Below are positions 36,866-48,075 of a stretch of DNA of 64,000 nucleotides, piece by piece. The stretch covers positions 30,597,214-30,661,213 of the forward strand of contig NC_064433.1 of the NCBI RefSeq assembly GCF_023343835.1, given 5' to 3'. The DNA is from Lagopus muta (taxonomy: Eukaryota > Chordata > Aves > Galliformes > Phasianidae). The stretch's first letter is position 1, and each line of letters starts with the position of its first letter. The notes beneath the pieces were generated by a model, which saw nothing but the letters and a program-made list of their open reading frames with translations, searched no databases and was not told where the DNA came from. A program made the position numbers and the translations under genes.

Positions 36866-39800
36866 CATACCAGCAACAACCCAAGGAGTTTCCTGGATCC
36901 AGCTCTTTGCTCATGAAGGTTGATAGCCAACCCAATCCAGGAGCTGTGGTGGTGCAACTAATCCTTCATGGAGCATGGGTGTACAACTGTGGGTTGCTGC
37001 ATACTATTGGAGAACTTCTTCATGACAAAGAGTGACTCTTGTGTCCAAAGCATTTGGATTTCTAAGCCACTGATTTAAAACAGCAGACATGTAATTACGT
37101 GCTGCCATCCTGGACTCAGCACTCCCCTCATGCCCATAACTAGATGAAACTTTGTTCTCTGGGAGACCAAGTTACAACCTACCTAAGAGCAGATTTCACG
37201 ACTCTGTCAGTCTGGATGAGCCTAAAAGAGCTTTTGCAGCTCTCTCTTCTACTCTTTCTGCAGGCTTGATCTTGATCTTTGATCTCCGGATCCACAGCCT
37301 TAAAAAAACACAAGAGTTTCACTGTGGTTGGGGCAGAGCCATCACATCTTCCACACTGTAAATCTAACTACTGTGTTTGAGCATTGCCTCTGATGCTTCT
37401 TACTGAGATCATTGTTCCACCCTTTCCTGTTTGGTTTCTTTCACAATTACTTTTGAATGAACTCCCTAGTAAGGAGCCCATCATAAACAAACACACTGAG
37501 CTTTGCACAATACAAAATAACATTGATTTCCCAGTTATCATCCCCTGAAATATAAGAAATGCACCCCAAATATAAGATGAAAGAATCCCAAAGGGATGGA
37601 AAACAATCCAGGAAAGTCATAGCCTCAAGTGACAGCCACCACCAGTGTAGCTGGGTACTCTACAGACCAGTTTTCAGACTGTAAATGGAAGAAGACAATG
37701 GTATAGGCTGATGGATCCCCCCAGAAGCACCCCTTCTCCAGACTTCCAGCAAGGTCTCACGTTGATTCAGTGTCCTCTAGTGGCAAATCTGTGGCACAGG
37801 TCTGGCATAGAGTGAAATGGGGACCCATTGTTGAATAGCTTCATGGCAATCAGGAGAATTCAGCCTTGGATTAAATAGTTTAGTGGAAGGAGAAATTTTG
37901 CACGTCTTATCCAAGCCATGTGTATTATGGATAACACCTTTGTGGGATAACCCTCCCATAGTGTCAGTGCAGTCTGCTTTGGCCTGGGAGTTAGATGTGC
38001 CAAGGAGTCTTCTGGAGAGTGCTGTTACTGCAGCTCTTCAAGACACTGTTAAAGCTGAGCAAATTGTCCATAAATGTACAGGGTTGTTCGTATGAGTGAC
38101 TGAGATACTTTCTCAGGGTGAAAAATTTACTGCTTCTTCTGGGTTAAAGATAAAAGTTGAGGCTGAAAAGCGAGACTGAGCTCTCTGCCTTCCTGCAGCT
38201 GGCAGGGAGCCGGGGGCATTGCTCAGCAGCAGCATTACTCGGGAGAGTCAGCCCTCAAATCCCTCCTCCATAAGCACAGGGAATAACACACTCATTATGG
38301 ATGTCCTCTGCATATTGGCACAAATTCTTCTCAGCACATTCAGTAGTCTTTGATTATTTAAAAATTTATCACAACCAAACTGCATTTAAAGTGCTTTCCT
38401 TGGTCTCCTTTTCTAAGTCATGCTGAAATTTCTTCTTTTCTCCTCCACCACTTTTATTTCCATCCTCCCAAATTCCTCCTAACTCCACTGTTGACTGCTG
38501 TTTCCTGACTTATGATTTAGTGATTTCAAATCCCCTTAGACTCTGGGTATGTTTTCTGTCTGGAGATGAACTCTGGCTAAGCTCACTTCTAGCAGTGACA
38601 TGAAGGCATGACTTGTTGTTTTGGCATGCAGCACAAAGTCGATAAAGAAATCAAAAGATCAAATGGATCTCCGCATTAGGCTGGCTTCCTGGAAAAGATG
38701 ATGTGCTTTTAGTTGTTATCAACACAAGCTCCCAATTAAAAAATGTCATAACACTACCACTGAGGCATAATGGTTCATTTTCTCAGATAATGGAGTGTTC
38801 ATCCACACCAGAAACACATAACTCTAGTGGCTGCCACACTCCACCTCTCCCCCGGTATATCGTTCTGTGTTGCAAAAACACGTATCAAGCCCTTGGCTTT
38901 ATTCATTCTCCTACAGATGTGAAATGGAAAACTGTTCAAAATGTCTGAGGATTTTCAGATGATGCTATTTGGCTGACTTTGCTCGCTGGACTTTGAGAAA
39001 TGGAAATGGCAACATTAATTTATTTCTGCTTTTGTTTGCACAGCATTTTTTCACCAGACAGACTAGTTTAAAACTTCTCCAATAGACTTATTTCTTCAGA
39101 AATCCGCACTGCTTGGATAAAATGTGGTTGGTTCTTGAAGGCAGTATGGGAGCCAGGCCTTCCCCCACCTTACTGATCTGAGGCGATGAGGAGCTGTGGA
39201 GTTCACTGAGCACATCTCTGGCCTCACTGATGCTTCCTTGCAATGTGGAAACACTTCAGAATTAAGGATTTCCAACCTGAAAGCTGCTCTTGGGATTCAG
39301 CTACAAAGGAAGTTGCAGCTACTGCTTCTAGGGGAAACCCAGGCCTGGCTCTGCACCTAGCTGAGGACGGTAGATCCATGGGAGAGTAAAACAGCTCTGG
39401 CCTTATCACCAGGCCAGCATCTTGGAAAGGCAGATCTGTTGCTTTCTTCCATTTCAATATGTGTTGGGGTAGGTGCTGAATTTTGCTTCTGCCCCAAACC
39501 ACCCCTTTCTCTTCCCGCTCAGACAGGAACAGCCTTTTCCCAGCTCCTCCAAAACAGTGTAGGTTGTGGCTCAGATGGAGTCTGGCTGGAGCTGGCTCAG
39601 ATGGAGTCCACCATGCTAGTCATGCCTGAGGAATGAGTGGAAAAGGCAGGACTTGTACAGGGAAAAGGCAGTAAAGCTGGTTTAGGGCTTAGCTGGCATT
39701 TTCATCTGGTCAGAAGTATTTTGCTTTTAATTCCTGCTGGATGTGGAAGCCCAGGGGAGCTGGGAGCAGCTGCCTCTGTGCTAATTGCATCAGGGAACTC

Positions 39801-40660
39801 AGTGATGTCTGTAGAAATAATGTTCCATGAGCTCTTGGCAAAATTTCCATTTTCCCACCATGTTCCTTAAATGTATCTATAGCACGCTGCCCTTTCCTCC
39901 TAGCTGCTTGTTGGGCATTTTGTGCTTGGCCAGAGATATGGGCAAATGGCCCAACAGGCCTGAGGAAGCTGAATCAATTTACAACCCCTGTCGTGGTGAA
40001 CGACCTTATTTGAATCTCTCTTCTCTCTCTAGATGCCCATTTTCATGCAACTCTTAGAAATATTGAGTCAGTGAATGCTGCTATGTTCTGTCACATTGTG
40101 CTGAAATGGGCCAAGAAACGCTATGGAAAACAGCAGGAAGATCTGAAAGACAGAGAGAGAAAGAGAAATTGCATAATCTTTGTTTCCATGGAAACCCATT
40201 CTAACATGATATGCTTTATTCTATCAGTCCACTCTAAATAGTGAGACTAGATAAAAGATTACATGGTTTGTGGAACTGAAGGCTGTGGCTTCCAGCAGAG
40301 CTTCATGCCCCCACGCTCCTTCACCATCTGCTTCTCATTACCACCCCACATGACCCCTCCTCCATGCCAGCAGGGCTGTCCTCATGGCCTTACAGTGGAG
40401 CAGCCTGCACAGTGGAAATTCCCTAGCCGGCTCTTACTCCCATGCAGTTTGTGGAGTGCAGAATAGATGAAAGCTCAACAGAGATTTGAAGAAATGTGCT
40501 TTTTGACTGGAGTGCTTAGATCTTGGTTTTACATGCCCAAGCCCTTTTTGTTATTATTAGTACTGATGGATAAGAACTCTCATTTATGTGATATTTTGCT
40601 TCAGTCTATGTAAAATGCTTAGGTATTTATTCACTCTAAATAGTTGCATAAGACAACTTA
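36866..40660. other. Intergenic, no gene recognised
   Basis: About 3.8 kb between two CR1 fragments. Only short open frames are present; no domain, RNA gene or further repeat is recognised. Confidence 0.55.
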
Positions 40661-40805
40661 GAATCATCCAGGTTGGAAGAGATCTACAAGATCATTAAGT
40701 TCCTCTGTCAACCTGACATATCTATTCCCATCACTAAACCATGACCTTTAGTGCCACATTCTCTTAAATACCTCCAGGGAGGTATTTGGTATTCTTCCAA
40801 CCACT
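40661..40805 (-). mobile_element. CR1 LINE 3' fragment
   Basis: The plus strand GAATCATCCAGGTTGGAAGA, GATCTACAAGATCATTAAGT and AATACCTCCAGGGAGG match the reverse-complemented CR1 3' end. The octamer tail is reduced to one copy. The fragment is about 145 bp, 5'-truncated and noncoding. Confidence 0.85.
40766..40787. repeat. Inverted repeat, 10-bp arms, inside CR1
   Basis: AAATACCTCC, AG, then GGAGGTATTT: perfect 10-base arms around a 2-base centre. Confidence 0.93.
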
Positions 40806-41092
40806 TCACTTTTCTGTGCTCTGAAGGACATGAAAAGCAATTTGATATCCAGGAAGAAAAGGGAAGTTTATACACTGCTCTTCTAGAGCGACATCAAGGT
40901 GATGCACTGATAATGCAAATGCTTTCCTTTGAACAGGTTTTGGGCAAAAGTCCTCACAATTAGCTATGCAATGAACAAATGGATAAAGGTAACTGGTTAA
41001 AAGATGGGAGAAATTGATTTGATAACACAGGGGTATGTTTTGAGTGGTGTTTTAAAAGCTGTTTCCTCTTAAGCTGGAAGAAGATGGAGTAA
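40806..41092. other. Spacer between two CR1 copies
   Basis: Short intergenic stretch; nothing recognised. Confidence 0.5.
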
Positions 41093-41384
41093 TTAAGGAG
41101 GGAAGTAGTTAAGGAGGGAAGATTTAGGTTAGATGTTAGGTTAGATGTTAGGGGGAAGTTCTTTACAAGGAGAGTGGTTAGGCCCTGGAACGGGCTGCCC
41201 AGGGAGGTTGTGGATGCCCCGTCCTTGGACGTGTTTAAGGCCAGGTTGGACGGGGTCCTGGGCAACCTGATCTGAATGTGTATGTTTGGTGGCCCTGCTA
41301 GGCAGGGGGGTTGGAACTACATGATCCTTGGGGTCCCTTCCAACCCGGGTGATTCTGTGATTCTGTGATTCTGTGATTCTGTAA
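41093..41384 (+). mobile_element. Young CR1 LINE 3' fragment with intact octamer tail
   Basis: The plus strand carries GGGGGAAGTTCTTTACAAGG, TGGAACGGGCTGCCCAGGGA, GTTTAAGGCCAGGTTGGACG, GGGGTTGGAACTACATGATC, CCTTCCAACCC and then about four perfect GATTCTGT units. It is close to the CR1 3' consensus I recall and keeps its terminal octamer repeats, so it is the youngest-looking copy here. Just before it, GGTTAGATGTTA-like and TTAAGGAGGGAAG units are duplicated (about 41093-41150). Confidence 0.95.
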
Positions 41385-42484
41385 TGACGATCAGATAAAA
41401 ATCTTGCCAATAATGTTTTATCTAGGTTAATATGAACACTGTAATTCGGTAGTCAGAGGATTCTAACTAAGCCAATAAACTCAGTGATACAGTAGCTTAT
41501 TAAATGCTGCATATGCACCTGGGAAGAATAATTTGTACTGGATGATTTGTAGTTACTCAGGAAATCAGATGTCATTGTGGAAAGCTCAGTGAAAACAGCT
41601 GGTACATAGGATAAAAGGCAAATTCTATTTTAGGTTGGAGTACAGCATTATTGAAAGTAATATGATAACATAATGTTTCAATCGATATTGTTTGGTAGGT
41701 TGTGTTCAGTTTCAAATGTAGATGTACAGCCAAAGAAGCACAGTGGAAAGAGCTATTGTCAAGGGTGCTGCTGCTGAACAAAGAGGTCAGTGCTAGGATC
41801 ATGAGCTGTCTGAACTCTCTTCCTAATACTGCTATTGGACTGTGGGACTCTTACATCAAGGCGCCATTTATTTATCTGCAATAATGCAAGTATCCTTGAA
41901 ACCAGTTGCTTATGGCAGCAGTATATACTCCAGAACTAGGAATCTTTCCTTCAGGTCTTGATTTCCTTCCCTCACAAGATTTTAGGGAGTCTGAGTTTTC
42001 CTGAAGGCAAATAGCAGTCCTTAACCTTTATGTATATCTGTTGGGATGGAATAACAAGGGAATTAAAACTTAGGAGGAAGTTGAGTCATAGTTTACAGAT
42101 GATGTAAGAGATGCAAGATACACATTTGAAGTAGAGGAAGAAATGTAGGTAATTTTTTTTTAATGAATAAGACTAGTGAATCATAGACTCAGGAGAACAC
42201 TTGGGTTGCTAGTTAATCCACGTTTATGTGGATGGATTACCAAGGCTTTAAATCTCCAAACCCAAAATCTTTTGACCAAATTAGAAAACTTTTCCTTGCC
42301 CTAGAATGAAATGCTTCTTATGTGCCAAAAAAACCACCTGAATTGTTTTCCTTTGTCCAGTCAGTAAAGGATAACAGAAGGCTGAAAAATTTCATGTGTT
42401 ATTTTTTGCAGTTTTCTGGTTTTGACACAATTTTACCCCTAAGGGACTCAGAGCAAATGGACTAGAAGAGCAAATTTTTTGATA

Positions 42485-42508
42485 AATGTTTAGCCATGGC
42501 TAAACATT
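42485..42508. repeat. Perfect 24-bp palindrome
   Basis: Twelve-base arms AATGTTTAGCCA and TGGCTAAACATT are exact reverse complements with no spacer and CCATGG at the centre. Confidence 0.95.
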
Positions 42509-45500
42509 GGCATGAGTTAGTGGAGATGTGCAAGGCCTAAGCAGTCTACGTGAGGATTTAGGAAGAATCTGGGGATTAACATGGTTAGCCAGAGAATTTT
42601 AAATTAAATCAACTGGGGAAATATGTCAGTATGAAAGTTCATCTGAGTAATGTCATTATAAGTAATAAATGCTGTGTCTAGAGAGGCAACGTTAAATTCT
42701 CTGCCATTTCCACTAAACTAAAAGTGTTTGTGCAAGAGCAAAGCTGAAAAAGGCATCTGGACGCTACAGTGTCTGGGCGCTACATTGGATCACAAGCCAA
42801 ATAGCAGTCAGCCAACTGTAGAATTAGAATAAATAGAGAGGTATTGTCCTTTCTCTGCCCTCCATAGGCAAAGTTGCAAATGAAGAGTAGAAGATAGACT
42901 GCTAACCTATTCTCCCACTCTGTAGGCTGGACACATAAAGCTTATTCTGCTATTTTGAAGGCTGCACGTGCAATTCTGGAGCATGTGAACAAGGGTGCTG
43001 TGGGACCTGGAATAGAAAATACAGGCAGATTAGATGGAAACAGAAAGTAAGATAAAATCTTCGATGGAGACAAGAAGTGAGTAAGATAAACTTAGAGTTT
43101 AAGATAACAACTCCTGTGAAAAAGATTGAGAATACATAACTCTTTGGATTGGATGTTCTGTTTAAGAAGACTGAGAGAGAAAAAAATAAGTAGAGAACGG
43201 CCATATTAATAAGATACTCTGAATATTTAGCTAGGACAGCACAGCCCCCAGAATTTCTTATGGTAATAAGTCCTTCATGGTTGATGTCCTGCAATTGGTT
43301 AGGGCATGTGTTTCAGAGGGGCATACCATCTCAAAATAAAAACTTAGAAGGAAGACTGCACTGCTGGTGTTAATGACATGACCTCCGTGTTTCCTCACAG
43401 AGAATGATTGTGAGGTTCTAGATTTGGTTCTGAATTTTGGCCCTTGAATGAGAGTGAGCATAGCTGATCCTGCAGCCCCTGACAGCACGCAGCATCTAGT
43501 AGCCGTGACAAGGAAAAAGGAAAATTGATTTCATAGTTTTGGTGTCACATTGGTGCATCAGGAAATGGAAGTTCTTTGGCAATGGTTTCCTTCCAAGGCA
43601 GTCATTTGGAGCTTGGCAGAGAGCAGCCACTGCTAGCACATGGGATATTATCTTCAAAGGCTCTTTTTAGGCTCTTTTGTGCAGTGAAGTTTAATAACTC
43701 ATGAGAAGGGTATGTAAAATCTAAAGGGGTTGTGCTGGCAATTACATGCTGTTTGAAGACTGCTCAGCAACAGCCAGCTTTGGAGTGGCCAACATTTCAT
43801 AGCCTGGGAGATGGGAAACAAAAAAATAAAACAGCATTAGAAGATGATGAGTCTTAAAGCACTCAATTTATCTTTTCATGGATGTTACAGATATGCCACA
43901 TGCCATTCATTTGATCTTTGCTTTCTTTGACTCTTTATTAAACATAGTTATTGGCTGTATATACCCACAAAATCCTGGTCTTGACCTCAAACTCATCAGA
44001 TGTAGTTATACAGAGGCAGAAGTATGAAATATTTCATCTACAATTCATCCATCTAGGATTAATTTGTGACAACTTTATTCTACCCTGCAGCATCCGTAAG
44101 GCTGAAAGTCAGTAATCAAACATTTACTACTAATACCCAGGTGTGACAGACTCTCCTTGAAGTACTTGGACACTACATCCTTACTTTTAAGTGCATGCCC
44201 AGAAGAAATATTGTTTTAGCAGTTCTCAGCTGCTGTAAAACATGGCTTCCACTGCTCTCCAGGCTGAAAGAATAAACTTGAGCTGTCCAGCCAAATATAA
44301 ACACAGAGAAGAGTAGTGCAAGCTCAGGCAGTTTTCTGAGACGCTGACCACTGCCAAGATGCAATGTGGCCTCAGGGTGCATTGGGGATGACAGCAGTTG
44401 ACGGTCAGCAGTAACACTATTTCCATCAGGACTTTCTTCCTGTCACACTGGGGATGTGTCAGTCCTGAGGAACATGATTCAACATGTTCAGCTGAGGATC
44501 ACTGAAGAAAAAAGCCTCATGTATTGCAGTGGTTTGATTTATGACATTATTGCTCACAGTGAGCAAAGCCCATGTGAGACCACAGATATAGTGGGCTGTT
44601 GTCAGGCATTTTCAGAAGTGGTTGCTGCTGTACTCAGTAGTATTTCATAAAGCTTGTTGAAATTTCTCCTTGTCCTGCAAAATGCCTTTTACACATGGGA
44701 AATGATGGATTCCTGTTTTCGAAAGAAAGGCATACATCTCTGAAGAATCTGACAGGGACTTCTGGTTACTTTTCTCAAATTTGGTCCCAGTTTCAGAGTG
44801 AATGTTGTTGAGCTTACAGTAACCACATCAGATGTCAGGACAGCCCTCACCTGGGAACCTCTCTTTTTCTGCCTCAGTCTCCTGGTATAAAGGACCAGTG
44901 GGTTACCTCTCAGCTGCGCAAAGTATCAGTGATCCAGGGATGGGCTGAACTTGAGCCCTGAGCTGCAGATAAAGTTATTGGTCTGGTAGTCAGTGCAGTG
45001 GAGCCTCAGCTATCTGGAACCTTTTAGCATAGCTGCATTAAGAATGTTAATAATAAATCAGTGAACGGCTGAGGGGTTTGCCCTAAAAGGAAATCTTTCG
45101 AGCTCTGTTCTTTCCAGCTATGTTGTTTCTGGGAGGTTGGTGTGCTGTTTTCCTACAAAAAAAAAGGCCCTTTTTTATGCTTAATACAAGATGCCAACTC
45201 TTGAGGTCCCACTGCTCTGAATAATTGGGAACACAGAGTCCTTTCCTACAGTGTGATTTAGGTCTTGTGATCTACTCTGGTCTTCTCATATCTGATTCTG
45301 ACTTTAAATGAGCAGATTTTGAATTTTGTACAAGGCTGAATAAGTAGTTACTCATACATGCAACCTGATTTCGTTGAATGGAGCTAGTTGAGCATGACTG
45401 CTTAGCTGCTGGCATAAAGAGCTCATGACCTGCCTGAAGTGGCAGAGTGGTCATTTTTAGCAACAGTACATTTTCCTTCCTTTTCAGACTTGAGGCAAAT

Positions 45501-46617
45501 ATGTTCCTGGATGCAGGAAAAGGAGCACAGCATCTGACGTCCCTTGCAAAACAGAGGAACTGACTAACCATACAAGAAGGGGGAAAGAATCCACAGTGGA
45601 GTGTGTCAAACCCATGAATCAAGTTGTGTTATTACCTTTTGTTTTGTTTTTAAGCTGACTTGCTAACACAGTGAATCAAGTGAACCTTACGAAGTTAAGG
45701 AGGGCAGCCTGACCTCTTCTAGCCTCTGAGGGACTCCACAGCCTTTTTTCCAAAGTGGCAGGTGTTAATTCCAGAGCCCTGGAACAATATGAGCTTGGGA
45801 TTAGAGCTGCCATCCTTAGACATGGATTACTAAATCAGTAAAGGCTTTCCTTTAGTAAGAGCTAGATGTATACTAAAGACAGCATCAGGATGTGACCTCA
45901 GCAATCCTACTTAAAATCCTTTTAGGTTTCAGTTGACAAATCTATTTTGTGGCTGTTTTCCTGCCTGTAATGTTGCTGTTGTGTTGTTCTATGTTTCAGC
46001 CCAGAAATGGTAACATTTGCTAGTGGCTGAAATGCCTCATCTGTTATCTCATCAGTTAAATAGGTGTTAGATAACGATACTTTGTCAGTTAAAGAGCAAT
46101 CCAGGACTTTGGATTTCATGTGAAGATATATTTGTAGATGTTAAGCCTGTTGATCAGACTTACTTTTTTTGGTCCTAATTTGATGATAGAAGTTAAGTTA
46201 TGTGTACTCAGAAGGTATGCAAGGTAGCGTAATTGTGTAGATCCCTGTGAGAGACAGAAGACAACCTAACAGAGACAAAATTGGGAACAGAGGTATCTGG
46301 GAATTACTCAGTATAAATTCTCCCTATTATCAAATTTCCTTGTTGGCCCTACAACCAATAGAAAGCACTCTATCTATAGAAAAGCTTATGGACAGCTGCC
46401 AACAGATGATTCCAGGAAGACAAGAATGGGACAGCTGGTGTGGAATACTTGACCTTGCTTTATATGATCCTGATATATAAAAAAACTCTGGAAACCTCAG
46501 GGTTCCCATAACTCTAGTGGGATTCACCACTTCCAGCCTAGTGGAGCAACGTTCTTGCCATTGACTCACACCTCCAATGGAAATGTCAAAGATGTTCACT
46601 GCCAGTATTTTGATTTT

Positions 46618-46650
46618 TTTCATATCTCTAAGACTTTTAGAGATATGAAA
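46618..46650. repeat. Hairpin with 14-bp perfect arms
   Basis: TTTCATATCTCTAA, a 5-base spacer GACTT, then TTAGAGATATGAAA. It could form a stable stem-loop in RNA or DNA. It is too short for a typical pre-miRNA and is not T-flanked like a bacterial terminator. Confidence 0.95.
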
Positions 46651-47964
46651 TAAGCCATGCAAATGCAGCTTGAGAAAATACAGTCATGAAACAGATTCAG
46701 CACATTATGTGCACAGTGAGATTTTAAAAATCTCAGCATATAATCTGAGTGGCACAAGCATTTTCAGAGGTGTGTAAATAATGAAAATAGTAAACAAGGT
46801 ACGTTGACTATAACTTATAAAGTGAATAGTATATGAGGTCTCCAATTCGTTAGGCCAAGGGTATTTACCAAAAAAATCTACCATTATAATTCCCTTCTTT
46901 TTTCTTCATTCTATGCTGCTGTGGTCTCTCTTGTCAGTCAAACAAGAATAGCTCAGAAAAATTGAACATTTTAGATTAAATTCCAGAATTCCTGGGTCTT
47001 CCAGTAGAGGGAAGTATTGTTTCATTTCCTTTGGCTTTGAGAGATTTTGCCAGTGAAATAAGGGAAAAGTACGAAATAGATGATCAATATTATACAAAAC
47101 CAGAGATGAAAATGGTTACTTAGATCTTAGGAGCACACACACCACATTCTCTAGCAGGAGCAGACACTCAACATAAAAGAAGGCATAAAAGCTTCAGGAT
47201 CAGGCCCTACATCATTTAATGTCCGTATGAAGGATGGAGAAACTACATCAAACAAAATTCCTGCAATGGAAGCTGAAAAATCAAATTAAAGTTTATCTGT
47301 TCTACTGTAAGTTATTTCCTAAATGACAATTGGTACCTTAAGCTATGACTTGTTTCCTTATTGCTGCAGATATATGCTATTAGAATTTTATTGTTTAAGG
47401 ATAAGTGGGTCTGGAAGACCCTCATAACACAGGCATTACAGCTTCCTGAGGTGGCTCTGCATAAAGCCAGCTTGAATTTCTGCACTGTACTGTTAGGAGT
47501 GCTTGTTTGGGGAGGACGTCCCCAGCTGTCCTGTGGGTGCTAGGAAGCTGGCTCACATGGGACTGGAGACATTGTGCCAGAGAAAATTATTTTTATATTT
47601 ATATACATATTTATTATTTGTAATTGTCCTCCTGCAGCAGAACACAAGGGAACGGGGTGTAACAGTACAGAGGTAGCTCAGGTTCACATGGTCCTGGGGC
47701 TGTGGATGTGCTGATACCAGCTGGCTCAGCCCACAGAAAGCTGATTTGGGAACATCAACGGGGGACTGAAAATATTAGGGAAAGAATACAGGCCTGGACA
47801 GCTGCCCTTATTTATTCACATGCTCCTTGGTGTGATTTTTCCTTCTGCTAATTATCAGTCCTGCTAAGCAAGGTGAACTGGGACAGCTTGGAGAGTGTGG
47901 GCTGGTGAACATCCCCGAAGGCAGTACAGACATGATCATCTTGCCTGGATATGGAAGTGAATTT

Positions 47965-48075
47965 CTCACAGCATCACAATGGCTGAGGCTGTAAGGGACC
48001 TCTGAAGGTCATTTGGTACAACCCATCTGCCCAAGCAGGGCCACCTAGAGCAGTTGCCCATGTGAACACGAGCTG
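47965..48075 (-). mobile_element. CR1 LINE 3' fragment
   Basis: The plus strand CACAGCATCACAATGGCTGA, GGGACCTCTGAAGGTCATTT, then CAAGCAGGGCCACCTAGAGC and AGTTGCCCATG, is the reverse complement of a CR1 3' end. The right boundary is approximate. Confidence 0.9.

Larger units (their letters stand above)
41385..47964. other. Intergenic, AT-rich, no gene recognised
   Basis: About 6.6 kb, mostly AT-rich, with short open frames only. It contains the 24-bp palindrome at 42485 and the hairpin at 46618, listed separately. Confidence 0.55.

Noticed and set aside
36546..36935. 129-codon minus-strand frame
   Set aside because: It falls in a CR1 3' fragment and reads through its expanded T tract as poly-lysine; not a gene.
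41141..41410. Minus-strand frame with RITESQNHRIT repeats
   Set aside because: It is the reverse translation of the CR1 octamer tail.
42178..42250. Possible degenerate CR1 end near GAATCATAGACTCAGG
   Set aside because: Only the first dozen bases resemble the tail; the following sequence does not continue into CR1.
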